64,000 nucleotides of DNA, taken from NCBI GenBank assembly GCA_016165875.1, contig JABBOT010000007.1, positions 11,496,216-11,560,215 on the forward strand, written 5' to 3'. Positions within the stretch are counted from its first letter, which is position 1, and each line of letters opens with the position of its first letter. Made by a program: the position numbers and the translations under genes. The stretch comes from Acanthopleura granulata. Lineage: Eukaryota > Mollusca > Polyplacophora > Chitonida > Chitonidae. Below are positions 11,345 to 23,369 of this stretch, piece by piece. The notes below the pieces were generated by a model. It searched no databases. It was not told the origin of the DNA and worked only from the letters and a program-made list of their open reading frames with translations.

Positions 11345-14045
11345 AAATGCTTTTAAACAGTTAAAAGAAAGAAGCAAACATTGGCATCAACCCAACTTTA
11401 TTCAACCTGAGTACAGTTTTCTTCTTTGATCCTTCTACATTTTGTCTATCTTACTGAAATAGCACTTAAAATAGCGAGGTCTACATGAACATGTGCACAT
11501 CTTGAAAACAAAAACTTGAAAGAATTTACTCCTACAACTCCGATGTACAAAATGCATAAACAAAAACATGTAAAAGTGGGTATACCATATAACAGCCTAA
11601 TACACTAATACTGTCTGGTGACCCCTTTGGGTAAGCTCTTCCAAGATGATGGTGGTACTGATAATCAAAGTATGCTTATCAGCATGCAAGGTATCAACTA
11701 CTGGCCTTCTGGACAACTTTTACACCAATATGCGTGTTTATCCCGCGTCATACAAAATCCTCTGCTTTTTACTGAACTGAAGTGGACACGTGGTAGACGT
11801 GTATATCTCTAAACCCTGCAGCACATGATATATATGCGTCTGATGACTCAAGAGTAGAGAGAACACCATGACGAAACAGTTACAATGGCACTAACGACAC
11901 ACGGTCACAAAAGAATGTTGAATAAACATTGTCACTAACATTATGGCGTCATGATTCCCAGATAACTGCTTGGTAATTCAAAGCTCCTCGACGCGACAGG
12001 AAATTACTTTTTAAACTTCTTTTCTTTTTCAAGAAACAAATTTTCTGTGTAGTTTTTAGGGTCAGTAAGTTTCATAATGGGCTCGGCTGATGCCCTGGCC
12101 AATAGGAGGTTTACAGATCCCATATAGGTACGTATCCTTTCACTCAGTAACCATGTAACTAATACTATCCATTAGCACCAAATACATGTAACAACATGAA
12201 ACAAGTGATAACTATACACTGTGTAACTATGTTTGAATGAAGACAAATACATCCTACATGTAAATGTTTGAAGACTAATTTAACAAGTAAAAAAGGATTC
12301 TAATATGCTTTGTGTAGTAATCTTAAATTTTATTTTCTTTTCTTCAACTGAACTCTCAAAATTATTTGAAATTGTCCCATTATACTCTATTGGTATCAAT
12401 TATTTTACTGACAGCTGAACAATTATTAAAATGTGTACAAAAAATCTGGATACCATATTGATCTTCTGAGGATTATGCATATTAGTTATGATTATGAGCT
12501 TTCCTGTACATGTGCACGAATACAAACTGATAATGATCAAGAAAATTGTTCATGTTTCTATGGCATATAACTGAAATTTTTGAATTCAGTCAAAGTTGAC
12601 AATATCCTCTTGCCTTGGGCTCTCCAAAATAACACAGCAATACGGAAACACCTTTTTCAGTGTATAGATATATATGTTAAAAGAGTATTCTAATCATTAA
12701 AAATACATCTTCATAGATATTAACTTTAATAATTCTTTCTGTTTGACCAAAAAGCCTCGTTCTGTTTTGATTTCTTTCAGATGCATGTGTAAGTTTTTTC
12801 AGTGACATTCTGTAGCAGTTTAGGCTTTCTATATGATACCTCTGCATCCCATACATGACTTACCGGTGCATACATCTCTGCCATTATGCAAAACAACGGT
12901 TAATTGCAGTAAATGTGATGGAAATCCTTTGTCCAGTACGATAATACGTATAATTATTAGAGGGGAAAAAATGACTATTGTTAAGACAGGGATTACAATA
13001 CAGTGCTACTTATAGCCTATCCTTGCACCATGGCCTCAAACAAACAAACAATTTCAGTACCGTACAGCAACAGATCAAACCTGCTATTAACAATTTAGCA
13101 GTATAAAGAAAATGGCAGTGATTACATTTTCCACTAATCACTGTACCCTTAAAATTCTGGAATATGGCATTGAACACTGATAGAATACAAAATGACGTAA
13201 TTCATACGCATATGCTATGTATAATTTAATGTTATGAATGTAACTGACCAAGTTTAATTACATTTGGTCTAGCTGTCATGCTTTAACTACAGGAGGGTGA
13301 CCTCCTGTTGCATAATGACATAATGGAAGAGATCAAAAACTTTCAGTCAATTCTGCAAGGTTTAAACCTACAGCATCGGATATCGGACAAATAACAACAA
13401 ACCAGCATTCAATGTGACAAAGTTTAAACATGTTACAACTAAAATTTACGAACAACAAAAATGAACGATCTGAAAGAAAGGAGCCAAACTGCATCTTGAA
13501 TAAATAATTCAGAATCATGTGTTAATAATTGTGGCATATATCCAGCCTTCGCACCTGAAAAATGCTGAAGTCGCTCGTGTTGGTATATCAGGAGTTGCAG
13601 CATTTGTTCTCCCTTTCTATGAGTTGATCTTAACTGTTCGAATCATTATCAATCATGAAAATCTGCAACCTGATTGTCTCCCCTGGTTGCTGGCTCTCCG
13701 ATGGTAGAGTCAAAATGTGTTTTATCATATATTCCATGGCTTCATCTGTTGTAGAAATGAAATTAAAACTTCTTTTAACTAAGATTAAAAAATTTATTAT
13801 TGGGTTACAGGGAGTTATTCATTTGTAGACCTGGGAATGTCAGACACTTACCAATGTGCAACTGAAATGAAACCAGGCAAATAAATTTATTAACAAGCTA
13901 GCACAAATTTGCAACAGCTTCAACATCCTGCTAAAATCTATGTCATATTACACCCAGGCATCTCACTAAATGAATGGCCCCGTAAATCCGTGTATATCTT
14001 GTCAAATTATAAATTTTAATTAAATTTTACCCAATCTTATTCTGC
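11345..14045. other. no gene recognised
   Basis: AT-rich sequence with short ORFs only. No domain, RNA gene or well-formed exon was recognised. It may be intronic or intergenic relative to the SET/recombinase gene whose first visible exon is at 17489. Confidence 0.4.
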
Positions 14046-14049
14046 GGGC

Positions 14050-14285
14050 ATACTGTAGGCTAAACAGCATTTGCCTGATTCGTGATCAGTAGATCCAAGG
14101 TTCAATCCTGGAGTGAGTCATGGACTTTAAATCAGTAACTTTGATACATGAAGTGTAATACCTCACCTGGAACTCAGCATAATGACATCAGCCAGTCAGT
14201 TGAAGATGTTAATTACAGATCAGCTTGGTGCCAGCATCATGTTGGTTGCTCTGCCTAGTGTCCTTCCTTTCTTACAGTAATTTAT
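14050..14285 (+). repeat. tRNA-derived SINE (family B)
   Basis: AAGGTTCAATCCTGG at about 14097 is a good pol III B box (GGTTCRANNCC). Downstream text (GACATCAGCCAGTCAG, AGATCAGCTTGGTGCCAGCA, CTCTGCCTAGTGTCCTTCC) reads like the body of the same tRNA-headed SINE group as 1130-1320. The A-box half is poor. Confidence 0.5.
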
Positions 14286-15654
14286 TTGACAATTTACGCT
14301 GCATTCTAGAATACATCACAGTTATGCAACGACGGCCATCATTTTGGCGGGAGATGGTGTCTTTGACAATTACGTGCAACAGTTGGTGATACGACCGACT
14401 GAGTTACTTCACTCCATAATCAAACATAGCACAGCTTTGAATCGCTCGGCAGAAGTTTGGAAATATGTTTGACAGGCATTAGAAGTCAAACATGAACTTT
14501 GACCTATTAGAAAGTAGTTCAAAGGTCATTAACAATGACCAGGCACACTCTATAATTAAGTCTCAGGGCGCTCCAGCTATACCCACCTACTTATATTTAA
14601 GTTAGTTTTGGCTGATTTGGGGGAACCATCTCGGCAGTACTTGCTCAGGTAAGTTGTGTTTATCTGAACCTCATCCAAGTCGCGCTGAAAACAAAACATA
14701 ACAATTAATTACTGTCTCAGTCATAGGCTGTAACCTCATTGGTATGCCTTGCAGTAAAGGGAGTTCACAAATTCTGTATAGACAAGAGTTACAATCAATA
14801 TCCCCAACCCTGCTTTTGATAATCATAAAGCATGTCATACATGTATACTCAAGGAGGCCTACATTTAAAGGGAAATGCACTCGGAGTCTTAAATGTTCTA
14901 TATTTAGAGCAGGAATTGCAGAGAAATCAATAACCAATGAGAATGAAGGAAATCTTTAAAATATGCAAAAATTATTCATGAATTTGTGGCTGGTTTTCAA
15001 AACTTGACCTGTGGGATACACACAAAAGTTCATAAAAATCAGACAATGTCTGTGGCTGTTATCTTCAGAATATTGGACTTAAATATGCAGGCACTTAATT
15101 CATGATCTGCTAGCTAAGAGTGACACTCAGACTGCATCTGCATCCGCTCTTTAGCATTATTATTGTATTATTATTATTACCTGGCCTCTCTTTTAATACA
15201 AGACCTCAGCATGAGTGCGTCAATATAGAGAACAGACATACAGCTATTTTGGCTGCATGGTTACATTCATTTCCATGTTAGAGTCAGACCTACATGTACA
15301 TCACATCTTCACTGAAGCTATAATGTACAGATTAAAGATAAATCCTCTGAAATCAGTAAGCTTTTATTTTGCCTTCAAAACTGAGTCAAATGTGGCAGGT
15401 CTGAAAAAACAAATTTCAAGGAACTTTACCATTGTTTACATACTAAACAAAGCACTCAAAATGACTAATGTACTAACATCCGCATCTGGTATATAAACAG
15501 TACCTACACATAAACTTAAATTAAAGTTTTAGCATAAACCATTCATACAAATAAATGACACGAATAAATACACTAATCAGAATAAATAATGAACTCAAAT
15601 GATTCAGTAAAATTACATCTGATGTTCTTAGATTGCCACCAATATACACTGGCA

Positions 15655-16000
15655 AGAGCACCACAAGTAGTGTATAATGTAACTCACGACCATTATTCCT
15701 ATCTTTTAACCTGGGTGATACGCTTATGACGTCATAGCGTTTAGCAGCTTGGGGAGGGGGAGGTACCGTTATGACGTCATAGGGTTTGGCAGGGTGCCAA
15801 GTTACAGGAGTCATACAGTACACGAGATTATGCGTGCATATAAAGACAGGGCTCATCAATGGGTTACTTGTGTGTACAGAAATATAAAGAATACGGCGTG
15901 AAATATCAGCTTTTAGTTGGGATATCAATTTAAATAATAGAAAAACTGTATATAGACACTCGTAATATATATATTTTTTCCCCAGTATGGATGTAAATAC
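15655..16000 (+). repeat. dispersed repeat D, copy 1
   Basis: About 340 bp matching 48385-48725 in the same orientation. Shared text includes AATGTAACTCACGACCATTA, ACCTGGGTG, ATGACGTCATAGGGTTTGGC, GTCATACAGT, ACGAGATTAT, TCAATGGGTTACTTGTGTGT and GACACTCGTAATATATA. It contains two CRE palindromes TGACGTCA (15727-15734 and 15773-15780). Element class unknown. Confidence 0.8.
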
Positions 16001-16019
16001 ATATTATGCTAAGATTTGA

Positions 16020-16425
16020 AAGTTCTTTCTGGGGAATGGGCGCTCTTACAAGGGCGTTTGGAAACGGTTTGTACACCGTAGCTTGGCAGCCGAACGTAGG
16101 TTAGGTAGAACGGGCGGCGGGCAAACCCTGGGCATCCAACTTCGTGCAGGCGAAACTCAGTCTCAACCACGCCGTCTTCATCCTTCCCCGGGCAATCACC
16201 AAAAAAGACCCCTGATGTATCGGAAACAATGATGGTTCGGTCGCCATTAGCCATTCTCCATCGCCCAGGTATACTGTTACTACTGCTACGGCTCTGTCCT
16301 GCTGTCTAGCTCGGTACCCTTCATCATAACTTTTCATCTGGCCGTAAATCTCCACGAATTTGTGCCAAGCTGCCTGTTTGACCCTCTCCGTCTCCAGTAC
16401 TTCATCGGCCCCGGCTCCTTTTTAA
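16020..16425 (-). CDS. coding-like GC-rich patch, unrecognised, frame broken
   Basis: I do not recognise this sequence. On the minus strand two adjoining frames read like protein. The upstream one (about 16400-16270) contains KQAAWHKFVEIYGQMKSYD and is rich in charged and helical residues. The downstream one (16254-16009, 81 codons) contains RTIIVSDTSGVFFGDCPG and later CPGFARRPFYLTYVRLPS. The change of frame falls near 16262 without a clear GT-AG pair, so a single protein would need a frameshift or a cryptic intron. GC content is clearly above the flanks. It could be a first coding exon of a minus-strand gene, an old retrocopy, or chance. Confidence 0.3.
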
Positions 16426-16703
16426 CCTCCATCGCTCCTCGAGGCAGGTATGGCGAGTTAGGCTGGAATAGTTAACACGGCAACCTTCACACTGCTTTTT
16501 CATGACTTTGCTAATAAGTGGGAGCCATATATTCCAGCATTTTGGAGCACATAACGTTATTCAGAATGGTGTAACTCCCTCTCTGTATAAAAATACATAG
16601 GCCTACATGTAAAACACAACTCCACAAACGCTTTCGCACAAAGTGCATATAGCCTGTCAGTCAAACGGCTACGTGTGGCAGACGATGAAGTCCCCACCAG
16701 GCG

Positions 16704-16711
16704 TGACGTCA
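16704..16711. promoter_or_regulatory. CRE palindrome TGACGTCA
   Basis: A perfect cAMP-response element lies inside GCGTGACGTCACACACCATG and is followed by a half-site ATGACGTCGC 10 bp on. It sits about 280 bp upstream, relative to the minus strand, of the GC-rich coding-like patch, so it could belong to a minus-strand promoter. Function is inferred from the motif only. Confidence 0.35.
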
Positions 16712-17488
16712 CACACCATGACGTCGCATGACAAGTCCAGCAGGAGATTCCCCAATTTTTTTTGTTTGGGGTTTGTTTTTTTGACTACGATATGGTATTC
16801 TCTCCAATTCATCCATCAATTTCAATCTGAAAATATACTACATGCACATAATACATAAATACATAAACATTTATATACCTTTTTTATACAATAAAACAGA
16901 TAAAAATTTGTATATAGAAATTTATATACTCGCCAGAGGGCAGCACCGATTTCTACAGCTCCACAAATTTGACGATGTACAGTGCCGCTAGTCTGATATG
17001 AAGTGTTTCGTGCAGACGATGGCCTCGAATGAAAGGGTATGTGACGATGAATCGCTAGTTAAATATCCTACACTTCATGTATGCAAAGCCACTGAAGTTT
17101 TGAAGTACTTAGCTCCCTAAGACATAGGGCCTAATATCTACACGAAATAATCTGTGTCATGTGTCGAACACCGATGCCGGAGCCCGGGGACATGAACACC
17201 TACATGAACACGCATGGCCTGCATTCTTGTTTGCTCCGGCGGGCTTGCGTGTCTTTTGCATTTTGAATGTGCGTTTAAAATCCTTGTGGACATCATGGCT
17301 GAAAAGCTGCTTGACTTTGAAATGTCGATAATGCTTGCAAACTCGCCTATTCATTTCCCCATATTATGACGTGATAGCTAAGTCTGAACATGGCGGCATT
17401 TTTTAAATTTTATTGTACAGTTATTAGAGGACTGGTGTAATATTATAATACCATACATTTTAATTTCTCGACTTTGACCTAAATTTAG

Positions 17489-17655
17489 GGCGGTTGATAA
17501 ATGACAGCCCCACTCCAGCATGTAACTGTGCAGTGAAGGTGATGTGCAGGGAAAAGTTTCCTCATCTTTGTTTCTTTGCGACCAAAGACATCTCTGATGG
17601 TGAAGAGCTTCGCTGTGATTATGGTGGTGATGAGACCTTCCTTCCATGGAGACAG
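17489..17655 (+). CDS. exon: C-terminal half of a KMT5A-like SET domain
   Basis: The acceptor AAATTTAG precedes 17489 (phase 1) and the donor GTTAGT follows 17655 (phase 0). The peptide starts RLINDSPTP, continues CNCAVKV, then PHLCFFATKDISDGEELR and CDYGG, and ends PWRQ. SET domains carry an R-x-x-N-H-S motif and a late G-E-E-L/I-x-x-D-Y motif. Both are here, but the His of NHS is Asp. SET8/KMT5A has the same order RLIN, PHL, A-[ST]-[RK]-DI, GEEL, DYG, so histone H4 lysine monomethyl-transfer would be the family activity. Because the S-adenosylmethionine-binding N-terminal half was not found and the His is changed, activity here cannot be assumed. No Cys-rich post-SET motif follows directly. 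Confidence 0.75.
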
Positions 17656-19939
17656 GTTAGTGGCAAACAGTATTGTGGGAAATCCAAAATGTTCAGGATT
17701 TCATTATTCAGCATGACGGTGTGATGGCTTGTGTTGAAGTGTTTAACAATTTGTGATTTTTTTACGCCGTTTTTGTAGTAGATCTGATGGTAACGTGTGT
17801 ACATCAGTTTTCTTCAGTCAGTGTTCAGATTTTATGATATCTATTGTTATTTTCAGTGTTCTGGTGCCATTTGAAGTGTGCATTTAAATAAATTGACACT
17901 TCAAATGTCCCTGCTGATCTGTCATCATTAGACATAGAAGTACATGGGCATATTTTATGAAATGAATTTTGTATTTTTTCTTACTGCAGGGTACAAGATC
18001 AGGTACACTGAACAACTGAGTTCCTTTTGATTTTGTTGTTTTGTTTTCATTTGGTATTGATTTTAAAGTTTTTACTAATCTAAAAGAATAATATATGAAT
18101 TCACACTGAAAAGCTAAATAAAGCAGTGTACATGTAACTGTTCTGAAGAAGCTCATGATTGGATATTGGTATTTTGATTAACATGCATTTCCAAACCATT
18201 GCGAAGACGATTTTCACACCAAACCACATGCCCCCCTCCTCATATATGTTAAATGTCATACATGTACATGGGTGATTCATCAGTTACTTGCCTGTGTTTT
18301 TGCCATGAGTATCTGGCTTCCTTACCAAATTTAATAACTGGTGCCCAGTCATAATTATGTGGTTCATGTAAATACATAAAGGGAGACCCACAACATTGAC
18401 AATAGGGCTATAGTTAATTTTTGATGGCATGAGTTCAGGCCTCTACTTCAAGGGCTGAAGGACTCACAAAGACAGGAAATATTCATGATCATGTCATATA
18501 ACTTCAATATCTTCAATATCCATTATTAATTATTATTTATAAACCAATCGTTAGAAAAAATGTGCATCTGATTTGTGAAAGTAGTACCCTGGGATAGGAC
18601 GTGCAACAAACTGCGGTGCACTGAGTCACAAAGAAAACTTAAATACTGCTGATATTGGCAATATTGTCGAGTAATGCTAACGGGAAGATTCAGCACAATG
18701 TGTTCCATTGTAGTTCCTACCGTAGTATTGCCATAGTGAAAGCCGTCGACCATCCATGTTGCTCACAAAAATGAGCCCCTAGTCTCTTTAATTTCCATCC
18801 GAAAAAGTTTTTGGACTCGTTCCTTGCCACTCGTAAGGGTAATATGAAATAAGGCACTTAAGGCTAAGGTAAAAGTAAGGTAAGGCATGAGTCTTGTTTC
18901 TGTGGGGATTTCCCTAGCCTGTGTAGCCAAACCTGCAGATGTTTCACTTGGCAAAATTATGTGAAGCCGAGTGATTCATTTGTGCCACATGCATTAAAGA
19001 ATTTCAAGTGGAATTATCTACAATATCTGGTCTAAAGAACATAATGTTAAATTACACTAAGGCATATGTGACGATTATTGGACATTAAGTGTACAGTGTA
19101 GCTAGTTGAAAATTCTAGTAATGCTTGGCTTTCCCTATATAGGGAATGACTTTTTGAAGTGAGTTTAAAGTTATGTCATCTTTTAGCAATTTTATAAAAG
19201 GCACTCGTGGTATATTGGCTATAATAGGAGCGTGTCCTATCATCACTAATGGTTCTGTGTGTGATGAACCTGTATGTACCAATACTTGGCAGTTTCCCAC
19301 ACGTTGATTTGACCAACTTGTCCATTTAGAAGAACCCCAGTAGAGGTGTAGAGCTATATGTTGGCCCATTCCTACAAGCGTTATACATGTTATTTTTTCG
19401 ATTATCCCATCAACTATAAAGACCTGTCATCACAAAATCACTTTCACCTTGTTTTCTGAATATTCAGATTGGGCAGTGACTCAAAGAGTGGTCAAAAATG
19501 CTTCCATCAGTAAGCTGCGGGCTTTGTGTGAGACTGTGTGAGGCTACATGTAATGATTGCATAAACCTTGCCACACAATATTCCTTCTGTCTTTAGTTAA
19601 TGTCTGTGGGCATTGTTAGCAAACTATATTGTCTCCATACTGCTCTTTGGTATTAGTTGGGTTGTATATGATACTTGGCATCCCCTTTATTCCAATCCAT
19701 TATGTTCCTTTTAATTTTGATATGAAACGCTTTGCTAACCAAATTATGAGTTCATTAATCATTGTTTTATCCTTATTAAATCATGTAAATCAATAGGCAT
19801 ACATGTACATATTGCATATGTATCAAGTACATGAAGTTGTTGTTTAACATGCTGCATTTTCTGTCTCTGCTTGATGCCACTAACATTATCCTTTTATCAT
19901 TACTTTAAATACTTTTGGTTGTTACCATTTGGCTTGCAG

Positions 19940-19949
19940 GACGTTGCAG
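19940..19949 (+). CDS. candidate 10-nt microexon
   Basis: A clean acceptor (TTTGGCTTGCAG) is followed by GACGTTGCAG and a donor GTAGAG. The ten bases enter at phase 0 and leave at phase 1 (Asp-Val-Ala plus one G). That is exactly the phase change needed to connect the SET exon, which leaves at phase 0, to the linker exons at 22405 or 22935, which enter at phase 1. Splice signals of this length also arise by chance, so RNA support would be decisive. Confidence 0.35.
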
Positions 19950-21264
19950 GTAGAGTGATTGTTTCAGGTTTTCATGTTATATAGAGTACATGAAAACTAC
20001 AGTACATGTATTGCATTGTTTTACATGTACTGCTTTTCAAGTGGGTGGTGAAGAGTATCACAGTAAAATACACATCACTGGGTTCATCCATCTTGAATTC
20101 ACTTCTTTCTCCATATACATGTAACTCTTAAAGTTCTTGGTGGATCATCAATTCATGTTCACGATGCTTGACATTGTGACAACATTGACATGCCATTGAC
20201 ACTGTGTGGTGGCACCTCACACGTTGACAACAATATTTGTATACAGGCTTAGACTTTCAGCGCGAGTCAATGAATCCAGTCGCACAAGGATGAGCCTAAC
20301 TTGGGTTTGGCGATAATGCAAATGGATTCTTGTGAAGAACAAATTCTTTATTTAATAATGACCATGAAGGTCTGCTTTTGCTGCTTTCATGTATCAACGA
20401 TGTTGTTGTTGTTGTGGATCTTATGACAGCCACAACTCGGGTCTGTTAGGTTTTCTAGTGCTTCAAGCGCTGATTGGTTGGAAAGCGATAGTCAGTAAAA
20501 TTAGTTCCAATCACTATGGCTTTTAATATTTAACACAAAATGTGAAAGTTTTCACATAGATTTTGGATTTACACTCTGCTTATTTTCGTATTTTTTCATC
20601 TCGATTAGATTACAAAGGCGCTTCAGTGTGGCCAAACTTAAAATGACACTAGAATGACCATGTTGACCTGACTTCATCAGATTATCTAATTGATTTACTA
20701 CAGATGTTGCAGAGGTTAACCTATAAACATGCTGCTGAATTTGAAAGCAAGTAGTTTGGTTGAGGGTTTTAAGGACGGTGTAGCATGATAAATCATGTTA
20801 TTTATGGGAAGAAGACATTTCTTCAAATTTTGAGCTTATTTCAGGCAAAGCTGGTTAAAATGTCGTGACAGCCAAATGTATCACTTGTGCTGAACACATG
20901 GAAAAACTCGAAATCAAATATCAAGGAAAAGTTGTGTATAATCAATGTTGTGGCCTACACAACATTGTGGCGGGCACTCCTCACATGATAATTATAGAAT
21001 TAGATATATACATATAGGTTCCAAGGGGCCCAAACAATGTGTGAATATTGAAACTTAAGATAACAAAAAACACTGCCTTTGGGAAAAGTAACACGCCAGT
21101 TTTATAAATAGTCAGAAAATTAATTTGATTAAATTTAATTAGTAGATTAATGTGAATATTTGCTGTTTCAAGTATATTTTTAATTTTCTTGAAAGTTTTT
21201 GTCCCTTGGATTCTGTGGATTCTCCTAACAGACACAGATGGAAATCCATTTGAACTCTCGCGCA

Positions 21265-22150
21265 GTCGCACAATATTATAACCCTGGTATATAGAAGAAA
21301 TCTCATAAGTGTGACAGGAAAACACACACCAGAGTGTAACACTTGACTGGCTGTTGTGTGATGGTGACTCACAAGTTCTCTGCAATATTTGTATGTAGAA
21401 GAAACCTCATCAGTATGACAGGAAAACACTGATCAGTCTGTAACACTTGACATGCCATTGTGTGATGGTAACTCACAAGTTCACTACAATATTTGTATGT
21501 AGATTAAACCTCATAAGTAAGACAGGAAAACACTGAGCAGTCTGTAACACATGACATGTTGTGGTGTGATGATAGCGCATAAGTTCACAACAATATTTGT
21601 ATGCAGAAGAAAGCTCATGAGGAAGACAGGAAAACACTGACCCGTCTGTAACACTTGACATGTCATTGTCTGATGATAGCTCACAGGTTCACCACAATAT
21701 TTGTATGCAGAAAAAACCTCACAGGTATCACCCTACAATATTTTCACTTTCACTACAATATTTGTATGTAGAAGGAACCTAATAAATATGACAGGAATAT
21801 ACTGAGCAGTCTGTAACACTTGACATGCCATTATGTGGTGGTAACTCACAATTTCACTTAAATATTTGTTCGTAGAAGAAACCTCATAAGTAAGACAGGA
21901 AAAGATTGAGCAGTCTGTAACACTTGACATGCCATGGTGTGCTGGTAACTCACAAGTACACTACAATATTTGTATGTAGAAGAAATCCCATAAGTAAAAC
22001 AAGAAGACACGGACCAGTCTGTAACACTTGACATGCCATTGTGTGATGGTAACTCACAAGTTCACTACAATATTTGTATGTAGAAGAAACCTCACAAGTA
22101 TCACCCTACAATATTTTCACTTTCACTACAATATTTGTATGTACAAGAAA
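21265..22150. repeat. 104-bp tandem repeat inside an intron
   Basis: Units containing ACTCACAAGTTCACTACAAT, ATTTGTATGTAGAAGAAACC, GACAGGAAAACACTGA and CAGTCTGTAACACTTGACAT recur. ACAAGTTC-type landmarks lie at 21371, 21475, 21579 and 21683, a 104-bp period. Later copies are shortened (around 21725 and 22100), and one more unit lies at 22615-22720 between the duplicated exons. Confidence 0.85.
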
Positions 22151-22404
22151 CCATGTAAGTATCACTGCAGTATTTTCAAGCATGTAGCAGAACCCTCGTA
22201 AGTATAACCGAAATTTTTAATGCTAACCAGTCTATAACATTTGACATGCCAATGTGTAATGGTACCTCAAATTCTTAAGTGGCACACTCTGCCTTTTTTA
22301 AAGCACATTGATGCACCCTTTGTCAAAATTCTTTTCAATAATTGTGCTTGTCTTTGCTGAATGATCTTTTAGAAAATTTTTCCTGCATTTTAATAATCAT
22401 GCAG

Positions 22405-22554
22405 GTGTGCACAGTGATCAGAAAAGCAAAACCTGTGTTCTGACTGGAGAGGAAATGTGTGGACAAGCACCAACCCAAGAGAAGTCAGATCCCAGCACCA
22501 GTAAAGAGATCTGGAATTGTGCACCAGAACTTCCTTTGTCCAGAGTGAATAATG
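22405..22554 (+). CDS. exon: linker, upstream member of a tandem-duplicated exon pair
   Basis: The acceptor CATGCAG precedes 22405 and the donor GTATTG follows 22554. The exon is 150 nt, phase 1 in and phase 1 out, and open throughout, so it could be included or skipped without a frame change. Its first 105 nt encode TCVLTGEEMCGQAP and EKSDPSTS, nearly the same as the start of the exon at 22935 (TCALTGEEMCGQAP). The rest (EIWNCAPELPLS) differs. The surrounding intron is duplicated too, with a 530-bp period. The function is unknown; it is a low-complexity acidic linker between the SET and recombinase-like parts. Confidence 0.55.
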
Positions 22555-22934
22555 GTATTGCAGAGTTTTTGAATATCTAAATTCTTGGTCCATTCCATAT
22601 TTTTTGTGCAAAGAAGAAACCTTCTAAGTATGAGAGGAAAACACTGACCAGTCTCTAACATTTGACATGCCATTCTGTGATGGTGACTCACAAGTTCACT
22701 ATGATATTTGTATGCAGAAGAAACCCCCTAAGTATTCCTGCAGTATTTGTATGTACGTAAGACAAGCCTCATAAGTGTAATGGAAATTTTTATTTAACAT
22801 GCCATTGTGTAATGGGAAATCAAATTTTTAAGTGGCACCTTCTGCACCCTTTGTCAAAAATCTTTATAAGAATTGTGCTTGTCTTTCTGAATCATCTTTT
22901 AGAAAATGTTTCCTCCATTTTAATAATCATGCAG

Positions 22935-23369
22935 GTGAGGACAGTGATGGTCATCAGGACAGGAAAACCTGTGCTCTGACTGGAGAGGAAATGTGTGGAC
23001 AAGCACCAAGCCCAGAGAAGTCAGATCCCAGCACCAGTGAAGTGCCCCCGAGTTATGCGCCAGAACCACAGTCAACGATACAAACTTTGTGTACAGCCAG
23101 CCAGTCTGTGGACAATCAGCTAGCTTACCACAGATATGGAAGAAGCAGACAAGAGACAAAGCTGCATGTACACCCCTATCAACTACAGACTATGGACTAC
23201 AAAGTTGTTCTGTGAACCAGAATTCAGTGACGTTCCTGGGCTAAAAGACTGCGACATGGGAGGTGGGGACAGGGAACCAATGGAGAATGTTGTGCTGACA
23301 GATGAACGGTCGAGATGTTTTCCCTTGCCAGAGGAGTTAGATCTGAAGAAAGAAAAAGGCCCAGCTATG
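22935..23369 (+). CDS. exon: linker with family-typical acidic segment, one frame break
   Basis: The acceptor CATGCAG precedes 22935 (phase 1). The frame runs through GEDSDGHQDRKTC to TMDYKVVL and meets TGA at 23213. The next frame continues from about 23205 with EPEFSDVPGLKDCDMGGGD and ENVVLTDERSRCFPLPEEL, ending GPAM at 23369 before a donor GTTATT (phase 0). Both halves read as protein and the exit phase matches the exon at 24358, so this is one exon with a one-base frame change rather than two genes. There is no long homopolymer at the break. No enzyme motif is visible; the C-terminal part is acidic and probably unstructured. Confidence 0.6.

Noticed and set aside
20981..22691. Several 60-135-codon minus-strand ORFs around 21-22.7 kb
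   Set aside because: They read the 104-bp repeat units in antisense and share repeated phrases; no independent coding support.
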